Origin: Dolomedes plantarius
Lineage: Eukaryota > Arthropoda > Arachnida > Araneae > Dolomedidae
Direction: 5' to 3'
Length of the DNA: 64,000 nt
Assembly: GCA_907164885.2 (NCBI GenBank)
Contig: OU015499.1
Location: forward strand, 161,808,590-161,872,589
Shown: piece after piece, positions 35,004 to 48,177 of the stretch
How positions within the stretch are numbered: position 1 is the stretch's first letter
Layout: each line of letters opens with the position of its first letter
Notes under the pieces: generated by a model
The model's input: the letters and a program-made list of their open reading frames with translations, nothing else
Database searches by the model: none
What the model was told of the DNA's origin: nothing
Program-made: the position numbers and the translations under genes

Positions 35004-35789
35004 TTTTACCCAAATCATATTTTTTTTCACGATTTTATATTACATTTCAACTAAAAACATATGCAAATACGTTTACAAGAGTGTATCGTAAAATACTCAT
35101 GTTAGCGGAAGAACCCCCGAACATTTTTCGTGCGTTCACAGCAAAGTGTATTCTGCACTGCCGTTGACTAAATTTTCTGACGCATTTATTTGAGGGTCAG
35201 CTGGAAAACGTGATCTGGTATCGAGACCCCATTCCCTCACCCATGCGAGTGTGGTTATCGATTATTCCCATGGAAGCAAACAAAATGACAGGGAAAATCT
35301 ATACGTCCGGATTAACCTACTAATCCAGTATGAACATGCACACCAGAACAACAGGAAAGAGTTCTACATGACGGTACACCATGCCTAGGTAAAAGTACTT
35401 CAAAGTACAGCTCGTCGCCCTATTATTGTCAGTGGCCACGACCTAGTACTTGCTTACGATTCCTGGCCACAGACAGTGATGTTTTTTTTCGAAGTTGTTC
35501 ATGTTTTCCTTAGCTCCATTCTCGCTTGAATTAAGAATCCAGGGTAATCTTTTCGATTGAAGGATCTAGGCCAAAAAAAGGTTTGAAATCTTTAGAAATA
35601 AAAGGTCAAAAACCACATTTTGCTACCATTATTTTCTATGAAGGAAATTAGACTCACCTTAAATATTTTTTCTTGAACACGTCTGTCATAGGGCTACTTG
35701 TTGTAAAAATTTCAGCTTTTGAAACCTTTTCCTTTTTTTTGTAAAGTCTATCAAAAACTGTGTGAAGCCTGTTTTTGGTAGTTTTTCCT
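35004..35789. other. unassigned stretch
   Basis: 35090-35480 is closer to balanced base composition than its surroundings and may be an old repeat. No ORF or terminal motif is recognised. Confidence 0.25.
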
Positions 35790-36627
35790 AATTAATATCC
35801 CAAAAGGGACTGTCTAACAAATTCATAAAAACTTGCTCTAAGTACCAATCAGACTTCGCCTTATAATATGAAACGTCCCTTCCAAAGGTTTCCTCTCTGA
35901 TTACCGGTGCCACTGAGAATAAGAGCAGATGATCCCAGATCCTGTCCAAATATATTGCAAGACTCAGTAAAGAGTCCATTACTCGATAACTAAGACTTCA
36001 TGTAATTTACAAATTTTAAGCATCATTTAAGAGCCGAGTTCAAAATTAAAATTGTAACATAAAAATTTCAGACAATATCTCATATTAAAAAAAAATAAAA
36101 GTATAATTAGATGCTCTATGCATTAAATATTACTTCATCTGCACATTACAAAACCCTTCGAATAAAATAATAACTAAATAAATTTAAAATACTCAAGAGA
36201 GAGAAAAAAGCGAAAATTAATCCAGTCTCGATATGAAGCCATAAAATATTTATTTATACATTACAATTCGTATTTATTTCCTCATTTACAGAACACAGTC
36301 GATGTAGAAAAAAAAACAGTTAAATCTTGAAAATTATATTAGGCAAAAACAAAAAATAAAAATATTGCATACGTTATTTTTTAGTTCAATCACTTTGGCG
36401 GGTCAAGTATCCCTCAGAGATCGTAGGTGATGACTGATATCGCATTGATATATTTAAAAAATTAAATAATTTCATAAAACACTAAATTAATTCCAAAACA
36501 TATTTATGTGCGATATCTCCTCTAAATAAATACCATCAAACCTGAGATTGAATTCCTTTTTCACCACATACGGTGGGACAAGAATATTTTTTTGCACTAA
36601 ACACTCCCGTTTTATACGATAGCACAG

Positions 36628-36633
36628 TTTATT
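36628..36633 (-). terminator. AATAAA polyadenylation signal, gene 2
   Basis: TTTATT on the plus strand, in the same relative place as the signal after gene 1. Confidence 0.5.
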
Positions 36634-36907
36634 GCATTTTTAAATATGTAGGGAGATGCGTATTTCCTCTGTTCTCAAGCCTATCCCTCATACACTGCAG
36701 ATGGGAGGGTTTTTCATTTTAAATTACCCTCTCCGGAAAATCTTTTCTCACTCATAAAGCAATCGAAAGGTTTCTCTTCTGTAAGGGTACGGAGATGCGT
36801 TTCTAAGGCACACTGCAAGGAAAATCTCTCTCACACAGAGGAAGAAAGATTTCTCTGTGTAGGTACGAACATGTATTTTGAGAAAATCGAGTTCAGAAAT
36901 CCGTTTC

Positions 36908-38473
36908 TCACATATTGTGCGGACCAAAAGACTTTCCTATATGCATAAGGAGATTCGTTTTGAAATTCCCCTGCAATGAAAATCTTTTCTTACAAACAGT
37001 GCATGCGAAAGGTTTCGCTCATGTGTGGATGCGGAGATGTATTTTTAAATTACTCTGTACGGAAAATGTTTTCTCACAGACATTGCAGGCGAAAGGTTTC
37101 TCGCCTGTGTGGGTGCGAAGATGTATTTTTAAATTACTCCGTTCAGATAATGTTTTCCCACATACAGGGCAGGCGAAAGGTTTTTCTCCTGTGTGGGTAC
37201 ATTGATGTGCTGTTAAATGACACTGCTGAGAATATCTTTCCTCACACACAGCGCAGGCGAAAGGTTTCTCTCCCGTGTGGATGCGATGATGTCTTGTTAA
37301 ATTACACTTTTTAGAAAATGTTTTCCCACATACAGTGCAGTCGAAAGGTTTCTCTCCCGTGTGGATGCGATGATGTCTTGTTAAAACACACTTTTTAGAA
37401 AATGTTTTCCCACATACAGTGCAGGCAAAAGGTTTCTCTCCCGTGTGGATGCGAAGATGGGACTTTAAAGTACTCAGTTTAGAAAATGTATTCCCACATA
37501 CAGGGCAGGCGAAAGGCTTCTCTCCAGTGTGGATGCGAAGATGTCCTGTTAAACTACACTGATTAGAAAATGTTTTCCCACAGACAGTGCAGGCGAAAGG
37601 TTTCTCTCCCGTATGGATGCGAAGATGTGCTGTCAAATTACTCTGTTTAGAAAATGTTTTCCCACATACAGTGCATGCGAAAGGTTTCTCTCCCGTGTGG
37701 ATGCGATGATGTCTTGTTAAATGACACTTTTTAGAAAATGTTTTCCCACATACAGTGCAGGCAAAAGGTTTCTCTCCCGCGTGGATGCGAAGATGGGACT
37801 TTAAAGTACTCTGTTTAGAAAATGTATTCCCACATACAGGGCAGGCGAAAGGTTTCTCTCTCGAGTGGATGCGAAGATGTGATGTTAATTTACTCTGTTC
37901 AGAAAAGGTTTTCCCACATACAGTGCATTCGAAAGGTTTCTCTCCCGTGTGGATGCGGAGATGTCTTTTTAGTCTACTCAGTACAGAAAATGTTTTCCCA
38001 CATACAGTGCATGCGAAAGGTTCATCTTCCGTGTGGATGCAGAGATGTCTCATTAAACTACTCTGTGCAGAAAATGTTTTCTCACAGGCCTTGCAGGCGA
38101 AACGCTTCTGTCCTGTGTGGGTGCGGAGATGTGTTTTAAAACTATTCTGTACAGAAAACCTTTTCTCGCATTCAGTGCAGGTAAAAGGTTGTTCTGTTTG
38201 AGTACAGTAAGGATTATCAATAGTGTGGTATGAATGATGCATATTTTAGTAGGCCAATTGTGAAAATGTTCAATCACATAAATTACATTTGAAGTTTTCT
38301 TCTTCGGTGCGAAGAGGAATCTGTGCACTGGAACTTTTTACATATAAACTACTTCTACACGTTTCATACGGAGTGCATTCATTTTCGGATTGAGCAGGGT
38401 TCTAATCGCAGGAATGGCATTCATTGGAAAGTGTATTTATGCTGGAAATATACGACATTTGCTCTGCTGGCAT
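36908..38473 (-). pseudogene. poly-C2H2 zinc-finger protein, gene 2 (several stops)
   Basis: The leader starts at the ATG at 38473 (MPAEQMSYISSINTLSNECH, close to gene 1). It has a stop in the leader and two stops in finger 1. An open frame runs from 38242 to 37019 with 14 canonical fingers joined by TGEKPF linkers. A GGA-to-TGA change in the last linker (37019-37021) stops it. One more finger with its first zinc-ligand His changed to Asn (FKTNLLMH) leads to the natural end ...PHNM at 36908, matching gene 1's ...QHDM. Fingers with CGNTFSKxSTLKSH and [12 protein letters not shown] recur, so this array has expanded internally along different lines from gene 1. The open segment could still encode a 14-finger DNA-binding protein if translation starts internally at 38242. 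Confidence 0.85.
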
Positions 38474-38760
38474 ACCGACGTTCCTTCACAGGATGATTAG
38501 AAAACTGTAACTGCCAGCCAAACGTTGACTTTCTAAATTTTATGACACCAGAAACGTTTTAGTTTCCCACCTGACAAACTGTACGAAGAACCTGAAAAGA
38601 GAGGAGAAAGGAATTTGAATATGATATATTAACACTGTACCATCACGCTTTTTCCCCCGTGAAATGAATAGCAATATATGAATGTTTGTGCTTGGAAATG
38701 AGATATATATGAATTATGATGTTATAAATTACGTTCTGGATTAATTAAAGTACTGAGCAT

Positions 38761-41164
38761 TTTAAATTTATTGTAATTAGGGCACGAGGTTCCTTAGCCA
38801 TTCTTATTGTTTTGTCCTGGTAGATCACAAGGACTCGCACGGATTTGGTATGTTTCGGTTTGTAGGGATCTCCACAATACGAATATCGACTCGATCAAAA
38901 ACTCATAAGCAATATTCATATTTTTCCCTTTATATTCATTTTAGTGTACCGTAATTAAAAATAATTTCATCATTAATTCTTTAGCTTAATGCTCCGAGAA
39001 ATTCTATGAACATTTGATGAAAAAGCTTTGGTTACCATCAGATAAAAAAGTTTATAAATGTAATAAAATATACAAAATTATTACAGGTAATAGCAAATAT
39101 GCAGCCTATGGATTTCTTTAGGCATATCTGTTTGTATTGTAGTTTGGTAGCAACAGCTATTTTTCACCACGCTCTCATTATTTTAAACGGAATGTTGAGT
39201 ATCGAATACATTAGAATTTGCAATAGAGTAAAGTCTTCAAAATTCAGTACGTTCCTCTACTGTACAATAGTGCTTTTATGTGATTCTTTACATTTGCAAA
39301 CGTTTCAAAACGGTAATCTGTGGACCTCTTGTGATATACGTCAGGAATACACGGCTGATAAGGTCTTTTTCAGACCGACATCTTTTAAATATTGTATTAC
39401 GAGAATAGAAACACGTAATAAAAATTCTAAACTAAATACATCTATACGACTATCCTTAAAAATTACTTATAAAATCAATTTTAAATTTTCATATTTAGAA
39501 AAACTAATTCAGAACTTCTTAAACAAGTTTTACCCTAGTTACTTCTCACGCCATTTATATTTGAAAATATTCTCCGGGTTGTAAACAAAATATGCTAAAT
39601 GCGGGTGTGACTTCACACGCAACCAGTCACATACTGATTTGATACAGCTCGGCAATTTAGTAAATAAGCAGAATTTCCCAGCCTTAAAAGAAAAAGAAAA
39701 TTACATATATATACAGATCAATGGGAAAATATATTAGATTCTTTCGAATTAAAATTTTGGTTGAAGTACGATACTCATACTCATGTGCGCCGTGGGGCAG
39801 GAAAAATTTCTTTGCGGTAACCTCCGAATTTGCGGTGACCGTACTCACTCATTTCATGACGTGCGGGAGGGTGTTTGTTTATAAACGGGATCTTGCTCGT
39901 ACTGAAATGTCGGGTTCTCTGCTCTGTAATAAATAATAAATGAATTGATAACAATTGTTTTAAGGATGTATTTGTACATTTAAAAGATCTTTTCCTATTT
40001 TAAATCTTAATTTTGAGAATAAAAAAGTTTTCAAGATGGAGTGCTGGGTGATTGTGGCTAATTAAATTGTAACATAATTGAAGATATTTTTGAAAAAAAA
40101 AAGATATTTTTTGGTATTTCTATATTAAAATATTTTGGTGTATTCTAAATTTCTCATATTTTTCATTTTTTACTAAAATTTTTCTAAAAAAAATTTTGGA
40201 GTGTGGGTGGAGGGGAGTGTTTAAATTTCTGTAAGGTTTTTAATTAAAGTTCAATTTTACTTAAAGAATTATGTTTTTGCATTTTTGTATATTTTAAAAA
40301 CTTTGCAAACAATTTTTTATATATCCTGATTTTGGCACGTCTTTCTCATTTGTCATTAAAAAAAAAATTCTCTATTTTGCAGGATGGATATTCAAGTTAC
40401 ATAAGCTTCGAAATTAAAATTCTTTCTTAATAATGATCCTTTATGCATTTCCATGGATAAAATATCTTCGTTTTCTATTATATTCTTCACAGTGGATATT
40501 AGGGCAAAGAGACCTTAACAAAATATATGACTAAACAGAAATTCTAGAGATTTATGACATTCTTTAAGATTGTGTGGTTAGAACTGCAAACATTTTTTAA
40601 AATTTTGCTTTGCATACATCTACCCATCGAGCTACGTAAGCACAAAGGAGACTACTACATAATAAATGCACTAAAAATAAATATGCATGCCTATTAAAAT
40701 GTACACTGGGATTACAATTGTTAATTGGGGACTTATATTATCTTAAAAACTCTCCAAACTTCTTGTTGATAATATTAAAATAGTTTTGCTATAAATCTAG
40801 CAATCATAAGAATTAGAATTATAAAAATGAAATTAGATAATTTAAGAATAATTTGAATTACATTATGATTATCTTAAGTTACCTTTATACTAACTATTAA
40901 AATAAATAAAATAATTGTGTGATTCAGAGAATATTTTGAAAACCATTTTGTTCTTACACGATAAGATAATCTAATAACATTTTTCATTGTGTGTATCAAG
41001 TCAATTGATTTTAAAATAATCCACATAGACTGGAATTATTTCCATCAAAACTCTACAATACACTTCTGTGCTACAGGAAATCAGATGAAAATTAAGCTAT
41101 ACCTATTATAACAGTTCTTGGTTACAGAAAATCGCACCTACCATTTCATTAACAATGACATAGA
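38761..41164. other. unassigned AT-rich stretch
   Basis: It contains a plus-strand frame of 161 codons at 39099-39584 (MQPMDFFRHICLYCSLVATA...). This is hydrophobic at the start, Asn/Lys/Phe-rich later, and without any known motif; I do not consider it a supported gene. 40400-41164 is probably a continuation of copy C, but its partner lies outside the window. Confidence 0.3.
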
Positions 41165-43114
41165 AAAGTAATTGTCAATATAAATACTTTTTCATGATAG
41201 AGTATGAAATATTTTATTCTGCAGTCATGAATGTATACATTTAGAGTAACAGCAAAAGTTTAATATCATATTTACCTAAACAATGATTTAAGAAACATAT
41301 ATGCATAGTATACAGAACAGAAATTCTCACACGTAAGTCGTAAATCTTTTAAAAGACGAAATAAATAAAAGACAAAATCTACAGTCATATAAAATTACCT
41401 ACATGAAATTAAAACTGTTTAGTTCCTATACAAACATGTTATGGTCATTTTACAAATTACTTCCCATACACAATTATTCCTTTCCCATCCCCTTCCAAAT
41501 GGTGGAAATTTGACACATTTTATATAATAATAAATTTAAATCCTTAGAAGTAATATACTTGACAGGAATAAGAAAAAGTGATTTTCCTATATTTTTTGCT
41601 CCAGTGAGGATATTAGCAAAACATTTATTATCTTTATTTCCAGCACATATGACAAAAAGAAAAAGATATTGCCTAACAACTGAGTTATTGTCAATCTCAA
41701 AATAATTTGTACAAGAAAATTCTTTTAATAAACCAATCATTGGAGTATTCAATATTTACACACTGGTATAAGGCAATTAATAACAATGGAACGTAACTTA
41801 TACCAGAATGCAAAAAATCAGAAAACTCAATATATCTGGGGTATAAGGTTTTGATTTGGAGGATTTTGAACTTTCATAAATACTCACTTTTTGAGGTAGA
41901 CAGTTAAAATCTATAACATTTGTGATTGGATTACAGAGTACAAAACAGACAGAGAATTTAAAGTAATTTAATTCAAATAACATTACCTTTGTCTACAAAC
42001 ATGTGTTTTGATAAAATTCAGAGCCACTTTGAGCTTCCTCAACAAAGTCATCACTAATAAATAGATCAGATATAAAAGTGGTAATATGAGGTGCAAGAAA
42101 ATGGCCACACAAAAACCTGACTATGCTAACATACATTTGCATTAATAAAGCCACAAACACAAAAATCCCATTCTGACCATTTTTAATGGCAATGCTCATG
42201 AAAGGTTAGATTTTCAAGGAGGTACTACACATAATTCAGAATTATCTGATTTCCCAACAAACGATTACTAATATTTTTTTTCACCTTGGTATTTTTACAT
42301 CTTGGAAGCCTTCTGTCATCTATATTTATTCCTACAGAATTAAAGCAAGAAGTAAATCTCACATATTAGTCAGAAGCAAGAGGAGATTATAATCTCAAAA
42401 ATCTAAAAATAGAAATCCACTAAAAGCTTAAAATAATTGGCTGCTTTCCCTGCCTTGCATTTTCACTGCTGTTCATATAGAGTATCTTTCATGCCTGCAG
42501 TGTATAGCTTCTTTACAGAACAAACAGAAGAATCAAAGTGAGAAAATTCGCATTTTGGAGTAAAATCTCACCACAATGGTACAAATATCATACTTCATAC
42601 ATGTTTTTTAACAAAAGACTTTGTGAATCAGAAATCATTGTATTCAGATTACAAAGAAATATGGAGGTTAACTCAAAGTTTTTTCAGGTTATGAATTTTT
42701 TCCTTATTCTTGTAGCAAGTTAAGAGCAATTAAAACCAGAAGCTGAAAGTAGATCTACCACAAAGATTCTCTTGTGAAAAAAGGCCCAGAAATTTTGAAA
42801 GTTTCTGAAAAACTGCTTTAAATAGATGAAGGGTTTAATAGAGCTAAATACCTACTAAAACTTGACTTACCAAATGATGAATCAATGAGAGAACATGCAA
42901 TGGGAAAGATGAAAAACACCCACAATTTTTCTGCCCTGAGTAGATTTACATGGCTATATCGAACCAATAAATTTTGGCTACTAGTCAGAGTTTTCGTCAT
43001 AAAATTTTGAAGTCTATGAAACCAAACTCCCCACAGTTCACCACAGAATTAAAATGATAAATGATAAATGAGAAAATATGTAAAGAATTAATTATGAAGA
43101 GCAGGGCTTGCTTT

Positions 43115-43760
43115 AATAGGATTGGATTTATTTGAAGCAATTTGACCCCATGCTAGTACAAAGCCCCACATGAAGAAAAATTTAAAATTTCTGAAGGGAA
43201 GTCCTGCAATCATTTAAAAACCTTTTAGACTGCATGACAAAATATAGCCACTCTGATTTCAATCTAGTTGGAGTCACAGAGCTTGTAACTGATTTAGAAG
43301 TCACTCCAGAATTTCAAGGAACACATTTACGAAAATGAAAAAGGATATTTAATTACGAGTGTTAACGAACAAGTAACTGGAAAGAAATGTTTGAGGTGCA
43401 TTATTTTCAACAAATACGGTATAAAGCTAGACAAGTTAATTCGAGATGATTCAATAGAATGAATATAAGGAACATGCATCGGGACTAGAAATCATCTTGA
43501 CAGATATAAAAATTGACTCAGAATAATGACCAATTGAAGTCTATAAAAGATGTAGATGTAGATATCTTTAGGCTGGCCAAATAAATAGAAGAATTAAAAC
43601 CTATTATTTCGGAAACCCTATAAAAATTCTACAATTGCTATAAATGACAGCTACTGGCTTCTTAAATGTTTTTATATCTTTAAGAATATTATTAACAATT
43701 CATATAACTATAGCATTGGATAAAGAAGCTTTTAGAGATTAAAATTAATTAAAACAATTA
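43115..43760 (+). pseudogene. hAT-type transposase relic, copy C
   Basis: It reads LIGLDLFEAI, then after shifts LVGVTELVTDLEVTPEFQGT, HLRK, a stop, KRIFNYE and KEMFEVHYF. Near the end is LRILLTIHITIALDKEAF, the start of the hAT dimerisation domain. The order is the same as in copies B and D. Stops are frequent. Confidence 0.65.
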
Positions 43761-44126
43761 ATTTGCACAATTCTACAAATTTTCCAAATTTGCACAATGG
43801 CAAATGATAATTTACCATTGTTAAAATTATCTATTCAGAAAAAAGAATATGCAGGTAAAAGAGCAGATAATATAAATCTAGTTCTAAACTGACCCAAGCA
43901 CAATTTTTACACTAAAAAATTTTAAAATATATCAAGGCGGTCAGAAATATCAGTGAATACAGATTTTTTAAATCTTGAAATGTTTCTAACAAAGAAATCT
44001 ATAGAATACATAGGGCAGAGAAAATTAAACATTTTATGTATAATATACTCATAAATGTGTACAGTTTTGATGTGTGAAATAATATAATATTTCTTTAAAA
44101 TGAACTTAAATTTTAAATACCAAGTA

Positions 44127-44618
44127 TTACTTTTAATCATCCAGTTTGAAATACATTCATTTAAAACTTTAAACAAGCATATTATAATGAATGATGTACC
44201 TAACATGGTGAATATTTAGGAGTATTTCATTTAATACCTTTATCTTTGTTATAATTAAAGATAAGAATGAATATCACTTTAAATTAAATATTACTTTTAA
44301 TCATTCTGTTTGAAATATATTCATTTAAAACTTTAAACAAACATATTATAATGAATGATGTACCAAACATGATGAATATTTAGAAGTATTACATTTAATA
44401 CCTCTATCTTTGTTATAATAAAAGATAAGAATGAATATTACTTTAAATTAAATATTACTTTTAATCATCTTGTTTGAAATACATTCGTTTAAAACTTTAA
44501 ACAAGCATATTATAATGAATGATGTACCTAAAATGATGGATATTTAGGAGTATTGCATTTAATGCTATTGCCTTTATCTTTGTTATAATAAAATATAAGA
44601 ATGAAAGTTATTTACTAA
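44127..44618. repeat. tandem repeat, 3 x 164 bp, within copy C
   Basis: TTACTTTTAATCAT begins at 44127, 44291 and 44455. Each unit contains AAACTTTAAACAAGCATATT or a variant and ATGAATGATGTACC. Copy A has one unit only (near 3880-4030), so the array expanded in copy C alone. Confidence 0.85.
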
Positions 44619-44978
44619 AACTTGTCAAGAAACTTTTTAAAACAATAAATACAGAAACAAATAATTTTTAAAAAATTCAAATGCAATTTTAAAATAAAAG
44701 TTCCTTGATAGAGGAATAATATGAGAAAGCAATGGCTACACTGCAGATTGCTGCTCATGGTACCAAGCTGTAAAACTCACCAAGTTTAGTGCCCGTTCAT
44801 CAATTACATGGAAAATATAATTATTTAATTAGTTCTGTCTATAAGTTTCGCATTAAATTAACAGTGTGTATGGATTTTATTCTATATTTAAAAAACTTAA
44901 TACACATAAATGATAGTTTCTTAAATTCAATAAGCTTTAGATGTGTTCACAATTTCATAATTTTTTAAGCATGAAATA

Positions 44979-46279
44979 CAGAGGCTGTTCGCACATTTTT
45001 TAGACGATTTTGGTAAGCGGTAATAAAAAATCATTTGCTGCAAAAGAAATAATTGCAATTGAACTATGTTTTTAAAAGTCAAAATTATCGTCTATGGCTT
45101 GAAAGTTTTGTTTTTATTCAAAATGGCATTTTTAACAAAGCAGTGGTTCGAAGGCTACATTTATGCTCTTTCCGAAGAGAAATATGCATACTCCGTTATC
45201 CAAAAACGATGTGAGAGTCATGGTTTTGTGATATCTAAAGCGTCGATAGGTAATATCGTCAACAAGAATGGGAAAAAATGTCAAATTGGAGCCTCAAGTG
45301 GGACAAAAATTCCAAATAAGTATCCAAGGAAAAACATGCATCTTCGACTATTGCAAAGGTACGTTGTTTAATGTTAAAAGAAAATCCCCCTAGTCAAAGA
45401 ACAGTTGCAAAATCATTAAAATGCTCGGTGTCCACTGTAAACAAAATGATAAATGTTGATTTAAACCTTAAGAAAGCAAAAAAACGCAATGTGTATCGTT
45501 TTCTTCCAAATCATATCGCTGAACGCAGGACACGCTGCAGAATTCTATATGAGAAACACTTATCCAAAGAAAAATGGAAAACAATTGTCACAATAGATGA
45601 ATCATGGGTGTATTTAAATGATTGCAACAAAAAAAGAGCCATTTATTATCATAAAAGGGAAGAAAAAAATTTAAGTACATGGTTCAAAGAATCGAAAGAA
45701 AGTTTTTCTAAGGGATTCATGATTGTTGCTGGTTTTTCTTATAATGGCAAGTTAAAAATAAAGAGAGTGGGAAAAAATGTCAAGATTAACTCCAAATACT
45801 ATCAGGAACATATTTTATCGCCAATTTTTCTGAATGAAATACCATCGCTTTACCCACAGTGCCATCAATCTGTGAGACTCCATCAGGACAAAGCTAGCAG
45901 TCACACATCAAAATCCACTGTAAATTTCCTAAAAGAAATGGAACAAAAAACTGGTATCAAGGCCATACCCTTCACTGATATCCCTACTAAATCTCCCGAT
46001 GTATCACCTATGGATTTTTGTGCTTTCGGACTTTTAAAATCTGCATTATCCAAACGTCGTCCCAAAACCCTTACAGGACTCTGGAAAGCTGTTCAGAAGG
46101 AATGGGATAGAATACCTCTTCTGACACTTCAAAAGGCATTATTATCCTGGAAATTGCGGTGTCGAAAGATAGTTCAGAATAAGGGATGTCAAATAGAACA
46201 TTTAAAACACAAGAATTTTATGTAATTTAGTTTTGTGAATACAATATACATCGTCTAAAAAATGTGTGAACAGCTTCTG
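44979..46279 (+). mobile_element. mariner-superfamily element with DD41D spacing (rosa/Visitor-like)
   Basis: 1.30 kb. The ends are CAGAGGCTGTTCGCACATTT and, in complement, CAGAAGCTGTTCACACATTT, extending to a TTTTAGACGAT block. TA lies on both sides (44977-44978, 46280-46281). Copies A (near 4418) and B (near 13016) keep the empty site, GCATGAAATACAATT, so a single TA has become two. Confidence 0.93.
45123..46225 (+). pseudogene. DD41D transposase, one frameshift
   Basis: It starts MAFLTKQWFEGYIYALSEEK. The frame breaks near 45335 in an A-rich stretch; the shorter copy at 30889-31468 keeps the continuous frame there. It resumes KVRCLMLKENPPSQRTVAKS, has a second helix-turn-helix (SVSTVNKMINVDL), and then the catalytic motifs TIDESWVYL, RLHQDKASSHTS and SPDVSPMDFCAFG. 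There are 41 residues between the second and third Asp. DD41D is, as I recall, the spacing of the rosa/Visitor group within Tc1/mariner. The open frame 45371-46225 ends normally. Full length would be about 365 residues. Confidence 0.9.
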
Positions 46280-47587
46280 TACAATTAAAAAAACACAAAA
46301 TCCAGAAGTGTTGCAAAAAGTGCTGGATTTTTTTATGGCCTCAAATTTGGTGATTATATAAGTCTATACTTTGCTTATGTTCTGCTCCTCTTAGGTTGTA
46401 ATCTTTATAATAAATATTTTTATTATTTGGGTTTATGGTTCAATACACTGCAAACCTGAAGCAGCTAAGCTCTGCTCTTACATCACCAAAGGTCAGAGAT
46501 TCTATCTTAGAAATATCACATAGTTTATTTCTGTTTCAATTAATTGAATTTTAATGATGATCACTTAGATGTTTTAAGCCAATGAAATTCAAGATTAGCT
46601 TCAGGTAATGAAGTTAATGACAAAATTTTGAATTCCTTTTAAAAAATTTTTATTTTCCACTTTTTCATGGAATACCACCCAGAAGATGAGAACTTACCCT
46701 TGGATAGTCAAATCTCATTTATAGGTCTTAACCAGGTCTGTGTGCATTTAGTACATCAGTTTTCGTATGTCAGTGTTTTTAAAATTTAATTTTTCAAATG
46801 AAGATTCCCAATTTATGATTTTAGTTAATTTTATAAACTTTCCTAAAATATTTTAATTTGCTTCTTAGTTTTATAAATTGATCTTTATACTTTGTAAATA
46901 TTTCAAATTTAAATTTTATTTCTAAAAAATCACTAGTAAAACTATTATTGTTTTTTTCATTCTTCTTTACATGTTGAAATTACCTCGCTACAAACTATTC
47001 ATTGACTATTCATTCCTTTATATACTTCATTTAAATTTTCACTACTTTTGTATTTTTATGTATCTTTTTCTTGATATGTTTACATGCTTATTTTTGAATT
47101 TTGAAGATTTTTTTTAAATAAAAGTATTGTATATTGAATATATTGTTTACCTACATTTTCTATAACCGATTGAACATTTTGGACACTTTACAAATATTTA
47201 GACTGTTTTAATTATTTATTCCAGATAAATGTAGCATTCAATATTTATTTCTTAAAATATTCTACGGTTCTTTATTAGGTACTTATTGTTGAATTTTATA
47301 CAAAGTGTTGATTGTCAGATTAGAAGTTTTAAAACAGTATTAAATGTTATTTTTCTAAATTTCTCATAAGGAGATCTCTACTTGGGCCACGCCAAAGGCT
47401 CGCCCTACGCCAAGGGCAACACATTTTTATATTTATTTACTATGATTATGGAAAGTTGAATGCAATAAGTACCATAACGTATACTACGCGCTTAAGAGAT
47501 ACTGTTGCCAATCAACCAACAAATAATGTAAATTAGTTACCGGAAATGAATCACTGTTATCTGCTATCAAGTCATGAGGTTCACAGA

Positions 47588-48165
47588 GTATACCAGTTTT
47601 CAGTTCGCGAAGTTTTTATCTTCATTCCTGTTATCTTTTCGGGGGGGGGGGGGGGGTTACTTGGCTAGCCCACTTCCTCCCATTTGATTAGAATTTGTGC
47701 ATTGATTGGACTAAAAGCATTGTTGATACAGTAATTTTATGTTAACCATTTTCAATAAAAGAGGAGGCCGAGAATTTTCGCTCTGAATTATCGGAAGCGT
47801 TTGAGAGGAGGTAAAGACTGTTCACCTTGTAATTTAAAAAACAAAATGCATAAATTCTTTTACTCAAAATTCATTGATAGTTTGAATTACTATCTTTTTA
47901 TTTTTTAAAATTCATTTATAAATTGGTGATATGTGCTTATGTGACTAAAAATAATAAATGTAGGTATTTACTGATCTCTGGCGACTGCACAGAACCAATA
48001 ATAATTGATGGCATTCTAGAAAGTTTTTTTTTCTTCTATTCACTCTTTGTTATTGGAAGCATGAAAGTATCAGTAATGTATATTTGGGGACACTTAAGGT
48101 TTCTATGGAATGTTTACATTCAGTTCTGACTTTGTCAATGAAATATTTTAAATTTATTATTTATT
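47588..48165 (+). repeat. inverted repeat, left arm
   Basis: Complementary to 52196-52763, from GTATACCAGTTTTC at 47588 to AATTTATTATTTA at 48165. It contains a G run (47641-47657), matched by the C run near 52700. The two arms differ by about one base in ten by eye. They enclose about 4 kb of nested elements. Confidence 0.85.
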
Positions 48166-48177
48166 TCGTTTGGTTTC

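Larger units (their letters stand above)
35790..38760 (-). repeat. inverted segmental duplication, minus arm (zinc-finger gene 2)
   Basis: The mirror of 18975-22345, including 5' flank, splice acceptor tract, leader, finger array, AATAAA and about 1.1 kb of 3' flank. It has fewer fingers and a different finger order from the plus arm, so unequal exchange within the array followed or preceded duplication. Confidence 0.8.
41165..47575 (-). repeat. repeat unit copy C
   Basis: The complement aligns with copies B and D. For instance, 41170-41270 matches 63900-64000, 42000-42480 matches 16300-16700, and 46300-47230 matches 12105-12990. It ends at the unit terminus TCACTGTTATCTGCTA near 47575. Relative to B it lacks about 1.4 kb (the part holding the SINE), has a threefold 164-bp tandem repeat, and has a DD41D element inserted. 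Confidence 0.75.

Noticed and set aside
39099..39584. 161-codon plus-strand ORF
   Set aside because: No known motif, composition follows local AT bias, no copy elsewhere and no supporting splice or polyadenylation context.
41474..41752. Walker-A-like GAKNIGKS in a minus-strand ORF of copy C
   Set aside because: The equivalent ORF in copy D (63703-63897) lacks the motif and is shifted, and no Walker B or helicase residues follow. A chance match is likelier than a viral or parvovirus-like helicase.
44127..44618. Regularly spaced repeats resembling an array with spacers
   Set aside because: The 164-bp unit is continuous with no unique spacers, and the host is a eukaryote; this is a tandem duplication, not a CRISPR array.
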